Shown in pieces: positions 16,720 through 24,240 of a stretch of 64,000 nt of DNA. The notes beneath the pieces were generated by a model. It was not told where the DNA came from. It made no database searches and saw only the letters and a program-made list of their open reading frames with translations. The stretch is from CAIMFV01 sp040757715. Lineage in GTDB: Bacteria; Pseudomonadota; Alphaproteobacteria; Caulobacterales; Caulobacteraceae. A program made the translations under genes and the position numbers. The stretch lies in the NCBI GenBank assembly GCA_040757715.1, contig JBFLWS010000002.1, positions 1 to 64,000 of the forward strand, given 5' to 3'. Every line of letters begins with the position of its first letter. The stretch's first letter is position 1.

Positions 16720-17646
16720 CTATAGATCAAACAACTCGGCGGCGAGGCGGAGCACGGCGAGGGTGGCGAGGGCGCTGACGCCTTCGCCAGGGCCGGGGCC
16801 GAGGCTGGTGGTCAGAACCGGCAGCTCCAGCGCCTCGCTGATGGCGCGACAGACCGCGCAGGTCCCGGCCACCGCCGCCACATGATCGAGGGCCGAAGGG
16901 TGCAGGCGCTTGGCCACCAGCGCCGCTGCCAGGGCGGCGGGACCTTCCAGCACCACTGGCGCGCCTTGCGAACGGGCGGCGATGAGCGCGCCTAGCAGCG
17001 CCGCCACGTCGCGCCCGCTGGTGCGGCGCAGCAGGTCGAGCGGCGCCTCGACGCCTTGGGCGACCGCTCGGGCGGCGGCGGCGCGGCTCCAGTCGCCGGC
17101 CTCAAGCTCAATGCCGGCGGCGAGGGCCAGGGCCGCGGCGGACTCTCTCTGACCAAGGGCCATGGAGCCCAGCATGAGGAGGTCGGGGGTCTTGGCCAGG
17201 GCCTCCATGCCGAAGGCCGCCGTGGCCGCCGCTTCGCGCACGGACATGACGTCGGCATGGGCGGCGTCGGGCGAGGGCCGGTCGAGGGCGAGATCGAAGG
17301 CCTCCACGCCGGCGCCCTGGGCCCGCGCCAGGCCGTTGGCCGCCCCCTCCCCTTGCGCCAGAGCCTCCAGCTGCGCGCGGGTGAGGCTGGCCGCTTCGGG
17401 GCGCCAGACATAGCTCGCCGCATAGAGGCAGAGGATCGGTCGTTGCAGCATGGGCCGCCCCTCGCGCCGCCAGCCGGCCAGGCGCTGCACTGCCTGCTCG
17501 GCCTCGGCCCCGAGGCCGCCGTGCGCCGCCATGGCGTCTATGCTTCGCCGGACCTCCGCGATCAGCGCCACGTTGGGCGCGGGGGCGTCGATCAGAAGTT
17601 GGCGCAGGTCGGCTTCGGGGGCGGGGCGGGCGGCGGTGTCGGTCAT
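16720..17646 (-). CDS. CobT-like nicotinate-nucleotide phosphoribosyltransferase family protein
   Basis: A 308-residue protein with the outline of CobT, the enzyme that makes alpha-ribazole phosphate for cobalamin lower-ligand assembly. The segment LMLGSMALGQRESAAALALA matches the CobT EMGIGNTTxAAAL block, and the end GPGPGEGVSALATLAVLRLA matches the GEGTGAALALP block with its catalytic glutamate. It is shorter than typical CobT (about 350), the GNTT asparagine is replaced, and no other cobalamin gene is near. It may be a diverged CobT or a paralogue of changed activity. It is preceded by an independent short upstream gap and reads away from the secreted protein gene at 18150. Confidence 0.6.
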   Translation of the reverse strand: MTDTAARPAPEADLRQLLIDAPAPNVALIAEVRRSIDAMAAHGGLGAEAEQAVQRLAGWRREGRPMLQRPILCLYAASYVWRPEAASLTRAQLEALAQGEGAANGLARAQGAGVEAFDLALDRPSPDAAHADVMSVREAAATAAFGMEALAKTPDLLMLGSMALGQRESAAALALAAGIELEAGDWSRAAAARAVAQGVEAPLDLLRRTSGRDVAALLGALIAARSQGAPVVLEGPAALAAALVAKRLHPSALDHVAAVAGTCAVCRAISEALELPVLTTSLGPGPGEGVSALATLAVLRLAAELFDL

Positions 17647-17772
17647 GGCCCCGCCATAACCGGTTTCAGCCGGGGAAGCGAAGGCGGACGCTCAAAAAAG
17701 ACAGCGTCGGCGGCCTTTTCGACCTCCGACGCCAGTAGGGACACTTATGGAAGACGTTTGAGCGGAGAAAAC

Positions 17773-18150
17773 CTAGCGGCCGCTGGCCGTCGCCGTCGCC
17801 GTCGCCGTCGGACCATGCAGATAGGCTTGGCAGGCGCCGTCGTGCGCCTGCTGAGCGGCGAGGCGGGAGAAACCGCCGCGCTTCACCTGCAAGGCGCTCT
17901 GCTGGGCCAGCTCCGCGCCGTGGTCGATCACATAGGAGTCGTGCTGCAGGGACTGGCGATCAAGAAAGGCGTCGAGGGCGCGGGTGTCGTCGCCGAGCGC
18001 CTTGGCCGCGCCGGCGCATTGGGAGGCTTGCCAATACTGGACGTCGGTGAGGCGGGGCTCAGCGGCGTTAGCGGAACCGGCGATGGCGCTCACGCCAGCG
18101 GCGAGGATGGTGGCGGCGAAGACCATGGGGGCAAGAGAGATGAGACGCAT
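17773..18150 (-). CDS. Small secreted protein of unknown function
   Basis: 125 residues from ATG 18150. A clear signal peptide (MRLISLAPMVFAATILAAGV) ends near ANA at 27-29. The mature part of about 95 residues has exactly two cysteines (C45 and C107), which may form a disulfide, and ends in a short ATATATA-like repeat. I do not recognise the family. The frame opens upstream to 18204, but the signal peptide fixes the start. A long inverted repeat at 18270-18302 lies in its upstream region. Confidence 0.6.
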   Translation of the reverse strand: MRLISLAPMVFAATILAAGVSAIAGSANAAEPRLTDVQYWQASQCAGAAKALGDDTRALDAFLDRQSLQHDSYVIDHGAELAQQSALQVKRGGFSRLAAQQAHDGACQAYLHGPTATATATASGR

Positions 18151-18269
18151 GACAGTTTTCCTTCGGTTGACTCGTTCGGGGCGGGCGATGTGAAATATCG
18201 ACATCGCCGAAATGCCTCATCGCACTCGTTTATTGAAGTTAAATACCGTACATGTTATCCCCATTGCTG

Positions 18270-18302
18270 AAGTTTAATGTGATCACCATTTCACATGAAC
18301 TT
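18270..18302. promoter_or_regulatory. Inverted repeat in a divergent, AT-richer promoter region
   Basis: AAGTTTAATGTGA and TTCACATGAACTT form an inverted repeat with one bulged base around a seven-base centre. It contains TGTGA and TCACA but with eight bases between them, not the six of a CRP site. It lies between the divergent starts at 18150 and 18403, in a stretch clearly more AT-rich than its surroundings. Confidence 0.4.
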
Positions 18303-18402
18303 TAATTCATGAAACCAAGGTTAGATTACATTTGAGTTATAATTCTTGACGTGCCGCCGCACGGCGGATTGAACTCTGCACATGGGCCATTAGGATCAGG
18401 GC

Positions 18403-18624
18403 ATGTCCGCCGCCCCGCCCGCGCCCATGGTCACGCCCATCGTCACGCCGTGCGTGAAGGTGTGCTTCATCGACGACGCCTCGGGCCTGTGCCTCGGCTG
18501 CTTTCGCACCCTCTCGGAGATCGGCGGCTGGAGCGGCTACACGCCGGCTGACCGGGCGCGCATCATGGCTGAGCTGCCGGACCGACGCGGCCGCATCGCC
18601 CCGGAAAAGCTGGGCGAAGCTTGA
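18403..18624 (+). CDS. DUF1289 family small cysteine protein
   Basis: 73 residues with the DUF1289 pattern PCVKVCFID...GLCLGCFRTLSEIGGW. The four cysteines C17, C21, C30 and C33 are arranged to bind a metal or an iron-sulfur cluster. Family members are small, widespread in proteobacteria and have no assigned function. It precedes an aspartic-protease gene by 49 bases on the same strand. Confidence 0.8.
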   Translation: MSAAPPAPMVTPIVTPCVKVCFIDDASGLCLGCFRTLSEIGGWSGYTPADRARIMAELPDRRGRIAPEKLGEA

Positions 18625-18673
18625 GGTCGGGTTGATTCACGAGATGACAACCGCGCCCTGCTAGGGTCGTCTC

Positions 18674-19141
18674 ATGAACCCGCTCCTCGCCATCGCCGCC
18701 GCGGCCAGCGTGGCCACCTGCTGCGGCCTCGCCGTGATGGGGGCGAGCGCCAGCGTGAAGGCGTCCGCCAGCGCCCCCACCGGGGTGGCCGCCCGCGCCG
18801 CCGACGGCCACTACTGGGCCGAGGCCGAGATCGAGGGGCGCAAGCTGCGCCTGTTGGTGGATACGGGCGCCAGCGCTGTCGCCCTCACCGCCGCCGATGC
18901 CGGCCGGCTCGGCCTTGATGTGGAGCATCTCGCCTTCACCCAGAAGGTGGCCACCGCCAGGGGCGAGCTCTACGCCGCCCAGGTGACCTTGCCCGCCGTG
19001 ACCGTGGGCGCGGCCAGGATCGAGGGGGTGCGCGCGCTGGTGGTGCGCCAGGGTCTGCCCGCCTCCTTGCTGGGCATGAGCTATTTGGGCCGGCTCAGCG
19101 GCTTTGAAGGCCGCGACAACGCCCTGATCCTCAAGCGCTAG
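18674..19141 (+). CDS. Retropepsin-like aspartic protease (clan AA, TIGR02281-like)
   Basis: 155 residues. An N-terminal hydrophobic segment (about 1-25) would anchor or export the protein. A single retropepsin domain follows, with the catalytic aspartate D63 in LLVDTGASAVALT and the flap-like GELYAAQVTLPAVTVG. The C-terminal SLLGMSYLGRLSGFEGRDNALIL is typical of this bacterial group, which acts as a dimer with one aspartate per subunit. Substrates are unknown; the likely site is the periplasm. It ends three bases from the convergent dusA gene. Confidence 0.8.
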   Translation: MNPLLAIAAAASVATCCGLAVMGASASVKASASAPTGVAARAADGHYWAEAEIEGRKLRLLVDTGASAVALTAADAGRLGLDVEHLAFTQKVATARGELYAAQVTLPAVTVGAARIEGVRALVVRQGLPASLLGMSYLGRLSGFEGRDNALILKR

Positions 19142-19144
19142 TCT

Positions 19145-20158
19145 TTAGGCGCTGGCCCGTTCGGCGTCCCGCGTCTCCCGCTGCGCCAGGGCCTGACGCA
19201 CGGCGTCGAGCGCCTTGTCCAGCACCTCCAGCCCCGCCCCGGCGCGCACGCCCTCCACGGTGAGGATGCGCCGCCAGGCCCTCGCCCCCGGCGCGCCGTG
19301 GAAAAGGCCGAGCATGTGCCGGGTCATGGCCGCCAGATGCACGCCTTCGGAGAGGCGCGCCGCCATATAGGGGCGATAGCGCGCGATAGCGGTCTCGGCG
19401 TCCACGTCCTCGCCCTCGCCATAGAAGAGCCGGTCCACCCGACCGAGCGTTTCGGGGGTGTGATAGGTCGCGCGGCCAAGCATCACCCCGTCCAGGCCGT
19501 GCATCTCGGAGAGCGCCGCCTCCGCGTCCGGCAGGCCGCCATTGAGCACGATGGTCAGCGACGGACGATCCTGTTTCAAGCGTCGCACCAGGGCGTAGTC
19601 CAGCGGCGGAATGTCGCGGTTCTCCTTGGGCGACAGACCCTGCAGCCAGGCCTTGCGCGCGTGCACGATGAAGGTCTCCACCCCCGCGGCGGCGCAGGCA
19701 TCCACCAGAGAATAGAGCGCCACCTCAGGGTCCTGATCATCCACGCCGATGCGGCACTTCACCGTGGCGGGCACGGAAACGGCGGCGCGGATGGCGGCCA
19801 TGCATTCGGCCACCAGCTGCGGCTCCAGCATCAGGCAGGCGCCGAAGCGGCCCGACTGCACCCGGTCCGACGGGCAACCCACATTGAGGTTGATCTCGTC
19901 ATAGCCAAGGTCTTCGCCGATGCGCGCCGCTTCGGCGAGCTCGGCCGGGTCCGAACCGCCGAGCTGTAACGCCAGCGGATGCTCGCAGGCGTCGAAGCCC
20001 AGAAGCCGCGCACGATCGCCATGGATCACGGCGGGGGCGGTGACCATCTCGGTATAGAGCAGCGCCCGGCGCGTGAACTGGCGGTGCAGGGCCCGGCAAT
20101 GCCGGTCCGTCCAGTCCATCATGGGGGCGACGGAAAACGGGTGCGTCGGTCTGCTCAT
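19145..20158 (-). CDS. dusA: tRNA-dihydrouridine(20/20a) synthase DusA
   Basis: A 337-residue FMN enzyme that reduces uridine to dihydrouridine in the tRNA D-loop. Family marks are APMMDWTDRHCR (11-21), YTEMVTAPAVIHGD, and the catalytic cysteine C95 in NVGCPSDRVQSG with FGACLM after it; further marks are IVHARKAWLQGLSPKENR and the FMN-phosphate loop LNGGL. The histidine-lysine HARKAWL(Q/K)GLSPKENR block is specific for the DusA subfamily. Length is normal. The gene stands alone and reads towards the aspartic protease gene. Confidence 0.93.
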   Translation of the reverse strand: MSRPTHPFSVAPMMDWTDRHCRALHRQFTRRALLYTEMVTAPAVIHGDRARLLGFDACEHPLALQLGGSDPAELAEAARIGEDLGYDEINLNVGCPSDRVQSGRFGACLMLEPQLVAECMAAIRAAVSVPATVKCRIGVDDQDPEVALYSLVDACAAAGVETFIVHARKAWLQGLSPKENRDIPPLDYALVRRLKQDRPSLTIVLNGGLPDAEAALSEMHGLDGVMLGRATYHTPETLGRVDRLFYGEGEDVDAETAIARYRPYMAARLSEGVHLAAMTRHMLGLFHGAPGARAWRRILTVEGVRAGAGLEVLDKALDAVRQALAQRETRDAERASA

Positions 20159-20306
20159 CTATGCTTTGAGGGCGCGGCTGGCCCAATGTGTACGGCGCAG
20201 TTCATCTGCAAGGCATGAGCGCCGGCGCCGGCGAAGGTCAAGCCTTTGCTCAGAGACCAAGCGCGCGAAAGCGTCCACCGACCCTGTTCGCTTCTTCAGG
20301 AAAATC

Positions 20307-20966
20307 TCAGCGCCGGTCCTTGGCCGCCCAGTGCGAATACCCGGCCACGAACAGGTCCACCAGGTTTTCGAGCTTGGCCTTGATATCCTGATCCGCGCCG
20401 GAGAGGCGCAACATCATGGCCCCGCCCACCACGGCGTCGATGAACAGCTCTGCCGCGCGCGCTGGACCCATCGCGGGCTTGAGCAGCTCTCGGGCGAACA
20501 GGCGGGCGAACACCTCAGCGTATTGTCCGATCACCCGCTGGCGGCCGTTCATCTGCACCTGACCCACCAGCTCAGACTGGGTCGCCGCTTCGGCGATCAC
20601 CACCCGCAGCACCTTCAGGCCAAGCTCCGCCGTCTCACCGATGAACAGGGCGAGCGCGGCCGCGACCAGGACCTCAGCCGCGCTCTCAAGATGCTCGAAC
20701 GCCTGGGCGTCCGGCAACGGGCTGGCGGTCTGACCGATCAGCTTCTCGAACAGCCCGGCCTTGCCGCCATAGAGGCTGTAGATGGTGCGCTTGGCCACTC
20801 CCGCGCGACGGGCGATATCGTCGACGCTGGCGCGGGCGTAGCCCTGGCGGGTGAAGGCTTCGCGCGCCACGGCCTCGATGCGCTGATTGCGCGCCTCGGC
20901 GCTCTTAGGCGTCGGCCGGCCGCGCCGGCCCTGGGGATTTACCGCTTCAGATTCCATAAGCTTCAC
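20307..20966 (-). CDS. TetR/AcrR family repressor
   Basis: A 219-residue regulator with an N-terminal TetR helix-turn-helix at about 29-78 (FTRQGYARASVDDIARRAGV, KRTIYSLYGGKAGLF) and a C-terminal ligand domain (about 95-210, TetR_C type). It is divergent from the P450 operon starting at 21154, and a strong palindrome lies between them at 21060-21081. It most likely represses that operon and itself, and releases DNA on binding the substrate or a product of the P450 pathway. The N-terminus up to residue 28 is basic and proline-rich, which is common in the family. Confidence 0.88.
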   Translation of the reverse strand: MKLMESEAVNPQGRRGRPTPKSAEARNQRIEAVAREAFTRQGYARASVDDIARRAGVAKRTIYSLYGGKAGLFEKLIGQTASPLPDAQAFEHLESAAEVLVAAALALFIGETAELGLKVLRVVIAEAATQSELVGQVQMNGRQRVIGQYAEVFARLFARELLKPAMGPARAAELFIDAVVGGAMMLRLSGADQDIKAKLENLVDLFVAGYSHWAAKDRR

Positions 20967-21059
20967 GCTTCACAGCTCGCCTAGCCTCTCCCGTCGCCGC
21001 GATCTCACGCCATCCGCAACAACCTTAGCGCCTCATCGCATGGCCGATGGAACGCACTT

Positions 21060-21081
21060 AATGAAACGATAGTGTTGCATT
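21060..21081. promoter_or_regulatory. Putative TetR operator between the repressor and P450 operon
   Basis: A 22-base inverted repeat with arms AATGnAAC and GTTnCATT around a six-base centre, matching at 16 of 22 positions. It lies 73 bases before the P450 start and 94 bases from the divergent tetR start, the expected place for a shared operator. Confidence 0.6.
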
Positions 21082-21153
21082 TAATCGGGCGCCCGTCATC
21101 CTGCCTCCAACGGCGATCCACAACGCCGAACAGCCGCAAGGCGGGAGGTGAGC

Positions 21154-22359
21154 GTGCTGAGCAATCCTGGCGTTCCAGACCACGTGCCGCTGGAGCGGGT
21201 GTTCGATTTCGACATCTTCCACGACCCGCGCCTCGCCCCCGATCCACACCAGGGCTGGGCGGCCCTGCGCGCGGACATACCGGACGTCTTCTATACCCCG
21301 CTCAATGGCGGCCACTGGGTGGTCACCCGGCGCGAAGGCATTCTTGATGTGCTGCGCAACACCGCCGACTTCACCAACCGCTACCTGAACATTCCAAAGT
21401 CAGACGCGCCGTCCGATCTCGCCCCCCTCTCCCTCGACCCGCCCGAGCACACCCCCTACCGCCAAGCCCTGATGGGCTATTTCTCCATTCCGGCGGTGCG
21501 GCGGCTGGACGAGACGGTGCGCAGCTGGACCACCCGGCTCATCGATGCGGTGATCGAGGCGGGGGAATGCGACTTCGTCCACGCCATCGGCGGCGTCCTG
21601 CCCGTGTCGGTGTTCATGGAGCTGGTGGGCCTGCCGCTGGATCGGCTGTGGGAGTTCCGCGCCTGGGTCGACGCCTCCTTCCAGACCGCCGACACCGCCG
21701 AGCGCCAGGCCATCTATGGCCGCATCTTCGGCTTCATGAACGAGGTGATCGAGGCGCGGGCTAAGGAGCCCCGCGACGACCTGATCAGCCAGCTCATCGC
21801 CACCGAAATCGACGGCCGGCCGCTGGGGGTCGAGGGCGCGCGCATGATCGCCGTGCTGCTATTCATCGGCGGCATGGACACAGTGGCCAACGCCATGGGC
21901 TTCGCCATGCGCCATCTGGCGGGCGACGCGGCGCTGCAAGAACGCCTGTTCCGCGAGCCCGAGGCGGTAGGCGGCTTTGTGGACGAAAGCTTGCGCCGCT
22001 ACGCGTTCACCAACACCAATCGCATGGTGCGGCGGGACACCGAGGCGCTGGGCGTGCCCATGCGCGCCGGGGAGATGGTGAACCTGTGCATGATCCTGGG
22101 CGGGATCGACGAGCGCGCCTTTGCCGATCCGCTGCGGTTCGACCCCGATCGCGACAACGCCGCAGAACACGTCACCTTCGGCGGCGGAGCGCACAAGTGC
22201 GTGGGGCGGCATCTGGGCCGGATGGAGATGAACATCCTGTTCCTGCAGTTGACCCAGCGCCTGAAGTCCATCCGCCTGAAGCCCGGCGCGCCGCCCGCCA
22301 TTCGCGCCGGCCATGTGCTGTCCGCCGACAGCCTCTGGATCACCTTCGAACCCCGCTGA
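21154..22359 (+). CDS. Cytochrome P450, CYP101-like
   Basis: A class I bacterial P450 of about 401 residues. The heme-binding loop is FGGGAHKCVG with the thiolate cysteine at C349, the I-helix is FIGGMDTVANAM with the oxygen-activating D-T pair, and the ExxR is ESLR. The opening VPLERVFDFDIFHDPR resembles P450cam-type proteins that hydroxylate monoterpenes and other small cyclic compounds. I prefer GTG 21154, six bases after GGGAGG; GTG 21148 is directly abutting it. It heads an operon with aldehyde dehydrogenase, a matching ferredoxin and a GMC oxidase. No ferredoxin reductase is present, so it must be supplied elsewhere. Confidence 0.9.
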   Translation: MLSNPGVPDHVPLERVFDFDIFHDPRLAPDPHQGWAALRADIPDVFYTPLNGGHWVVTRREGILDVLRNTADFTNRYLNIPKSDAPSDLAPLSLDPPEHTPYRQALMGYFSIPAVRRLDETVRSWTTRLIDAVIEAGECDFVHAIGGVLPVSVFMELVGLPLDRLWEFRAWVDASFQTADTAERQAIYGRIFGFMNEVIEARAKEPRDDLISQLIATEIDGRPLGVEGARMIAVLLFIGGMDTVANAMGFAMRHLAGDAALQERLFREPEAVGGFVDESLRRYAFTNTNRMVRRDTEALGVPMRAGEMVNLCMILGGIDERAFADPLRFDPDRDNAAEHVTFGGGAHKCVGRHLGRMEMNILFLQLTQRLKSIRLKPGAPPAIRAGHVLSADSLWITFEPR

Positions 22360-22387
22360 CCCTCATCCCATCCGCCGAGACCCGAGC

Positions 22388-23887
22388 ATGAGCCACATCA
22401 TCCCCGTCGACAAAGAGCGCCACCGCCAGCTGGCCGCGGACCTGCCCAAGCCGCACCTGATGATCGGCGCCGAGCGGCGCGCGACGGGGCGCGCCGGCGT
22501 CTTTGCGCACGTCAACGCCGCGACAGGCGAGGTTCAGGGCGAGACGCCCCTCGGGGATGCGCAGGACGTCGACGACGCCGTGGCCGCCGCCCGCGCCGCC
22601 TTCCCTCACTGGCGCGACCTGCGCCCCTACGCGCGGCGCAAGGTGATGGACCGCTTCGCCGACCTCTTGGAAGCCAATATCGAGCGCTTCGCCGACATCG
22701 CCGCGCTGGAGAACGGCATCCCCCGCGGCAACTTCATGCGCGGCATGGCCGATCGCTGCGTCACCTGGCTGCGCTACTACGCCGGCTGGGCCGACAAGAT
22801 CGAAGGTCTGGTCACAGGGCTGAACCCGTCGGAGAACTTCGAATACACCGTGGCCGAGCCCTATGGCGTCATCGGTCACATCATCACCTGGAACGCGCCG
22901 CTGCTGTCCCTGTGCATGAAGATTCCGCCGTCCCTGGCGGCCGGCAACACGGTGGTGATCAAGCCGGCGGAGTTCACCCCCTTCACCGCCCAGCTCTTCA
23001 CCGAGCTGGCCCTGGAGGCTGGAATTCCGGCCGGCGTCATCAATGTCGTGCCGGGCGGCGTGCCGGCGGGCGAAGCCCTGGTGCGCCATAGCGGCGTCGA
23101 CAAGATCAGCTTCACCGGCGGGCCGATCGGCGCCCGGGCGATCATGAAGTCGGCGGCGGATTTCCTGAAGCCCCTGGTGTTCGAGCTGGGCGGAAAGTCG
23201 GCCAATCTCGTCTTCCCTGACGTCGACCTCGCCGAGACCGCGGCCTACGCCACCTATTTCGGCTTCTCCAACAGCGGTCAGGGCTGCGCCTTGCCCACCC
23301 GGGTGCTGGTGCATCGCGACATCTACGCCCCCTTCGTCGAGGCCATGGCCGCCACCATCGATCAGGTGACCCTGGGCGATCCCTTGAACATGAACACGGT
23401 GATCGGCCCCATGGTCAACGCCGCCGCCCTGCAACGCGTGAACGGCCTGATCGAACGGGCGCGGACGAGCCAGGTCGGCCGCTTCGTGCGCGGCGCCTGT
23501 CCGCCGCCGGCAGGGTTGGAGAGCGGCTGCTTCGTCGAGCCCACCCTGATCGCCGAGATCGATCCCCACTGCGAGATCGCCCAGAAGGAAGTGTTCGGTC
23601 CGGTGCTGGCGGTGATGGCCTTCGACAGCGAAGACGAGGCCGTGGCCCTGGCCAACAACACCGAATACGGCCTCAGCGCCTATGTGCAGACCCACGACCT
23701 CAACCGCGCGCAGCGGCTTATCCGTCGCCTCAACGCCGGCACGGTGTTCATCAACCGCGCCACCCCCGCCTTCCTGGCCGCCAGCCCGTTCGGCGGCCTC
23801 GGCCTCTCCGGCTTCGGCCGCGAGGGCGGACGCGCAGGCCTGGACGAGTTCATCCGCATCAAGGGCGTCGGTGTCAGCATCGGCTGA
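22388..23887 (+). CDS. NAD(P)-dependent aldehyde dehydrogenase
   Basis: 499 residues with the full ALDH set: the cofactor-binding ITWNAPLLSLCMKIPP and IKPAEFTPFTAQL, the catalytic-base glutamate E266 in FELGGKSAN and the nucleophile C300 in NSGQGCALPTRV. It would oxidise an aldehyde made from the P450 or GMC alcohol product to a carboxylic acid ready for CoA activation. It follows the P450 gene by 28 bases. ATG 22388 is chosen over an upstream opening that would run into the P450 gene. Confidence 0.9.
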   Translation: MSHIIPVDKERHRQLAADLPKPHLMIGAERRATGRAGVFAHVNAATGEVQGETPLGDAQDVDDAVAAARAAFPHWRDLRPYARRKVMDRFADLLEANIERFADIAALENGIPRGNFMRGMADRCVTWLRYYAGWADKIEGLVTGLNPSENFEYTVAEPYGVIGHIITWNAPLLSLCMKIPPSLAAGNTVVIKPAEFTPFTAQLFTELALEAGIPAGVINVVPGGVPAGEALVRHSGVDKISFTGGPIGARAIMKSAADFLKPLVFELGGKSANLVFPDVDLAETAAYATYFGFSNSGQGCALPTRVLVHRDIYAPFVEAMAATIDQVTLGDPLNMNTVIGPMVNAAALQRVNGLIERARTSQVGRFVRGACPPPAGLESGCFVEPTLIAEIDPHCEIAQKEVFGPVLAVMAFDSEDEAVALANNTEYGLSAYVQTHDLNRAQRLIRRLNAGTVFINRATPAFLAASPFGGLGLSGFGREGGRAGLDEFIRIKGVGVSIG

Positions 23888-23910
23888 GCCGGACGTCTTG
23901 GAGACCGACC

Positions 23911-24231
23911 ATGACGAAGATCACCTTCATCCAGCACACCGGCCAATCCCGCACCCTCGATGCTCCGGCGGGCGCCTCAGTGATGCAGGTCGCGGTGCAG
24001 AACCAGACGCCGGGCATCGACGCCGAATGCGGCGGCGCCTGCAGCTGCGCCACCTGCCACGTCTATGTGGACGAGGCCTGGCGCGCCAAGCTCCCGCCGC
24101 CCTCACCGGTGGAAAGCACCATGCTCGACTTTGTGGAGGACTTGCAGACGGGCAGTCGGCTCGGCTGTCAGATCAAACTGAGCGAGGCCCTGGATGGATT
24201 GGTGGTCCGCGTGCCGCGGCGCCAGGCCTAG
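23911..24231 (+). CDS. [2Fe-2S] ferredoxin, putidaredoxin type
   Basis: 106 residues. The cluster ligands are C40, C46, C49 and C86 in the C-x5-C-x2-C...C pattern of adrenodoxin/putidaredoxin proteins; an extra C44 lies between. It carries electrons from a flavoprotein reductase to a P450. Its place two genes after the CYP101-like gene makes that P450 the natural partner, and the second P450 at 28468 could share it. Confidence 0.92.
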   Translation: MTKITFIQHTGQSRTLDAPAGASVMQVAVQNQTPGIDAECGGACSCATCHVYVDEAWRAKLPPPSPVESTMLDFVEDLQTGSRLGCQIKLSEALDGLVVRVPRRQA

Positions 24232-24240
24232 GAGGCGCCA

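Noticed and set aside
18271..18301. CRP/FNR site at TGTGA...TCACA
   Set aside because: The spacing is eight bases, not six, and the arms extend in a different pattern, so I list it only as an inverted repeat.
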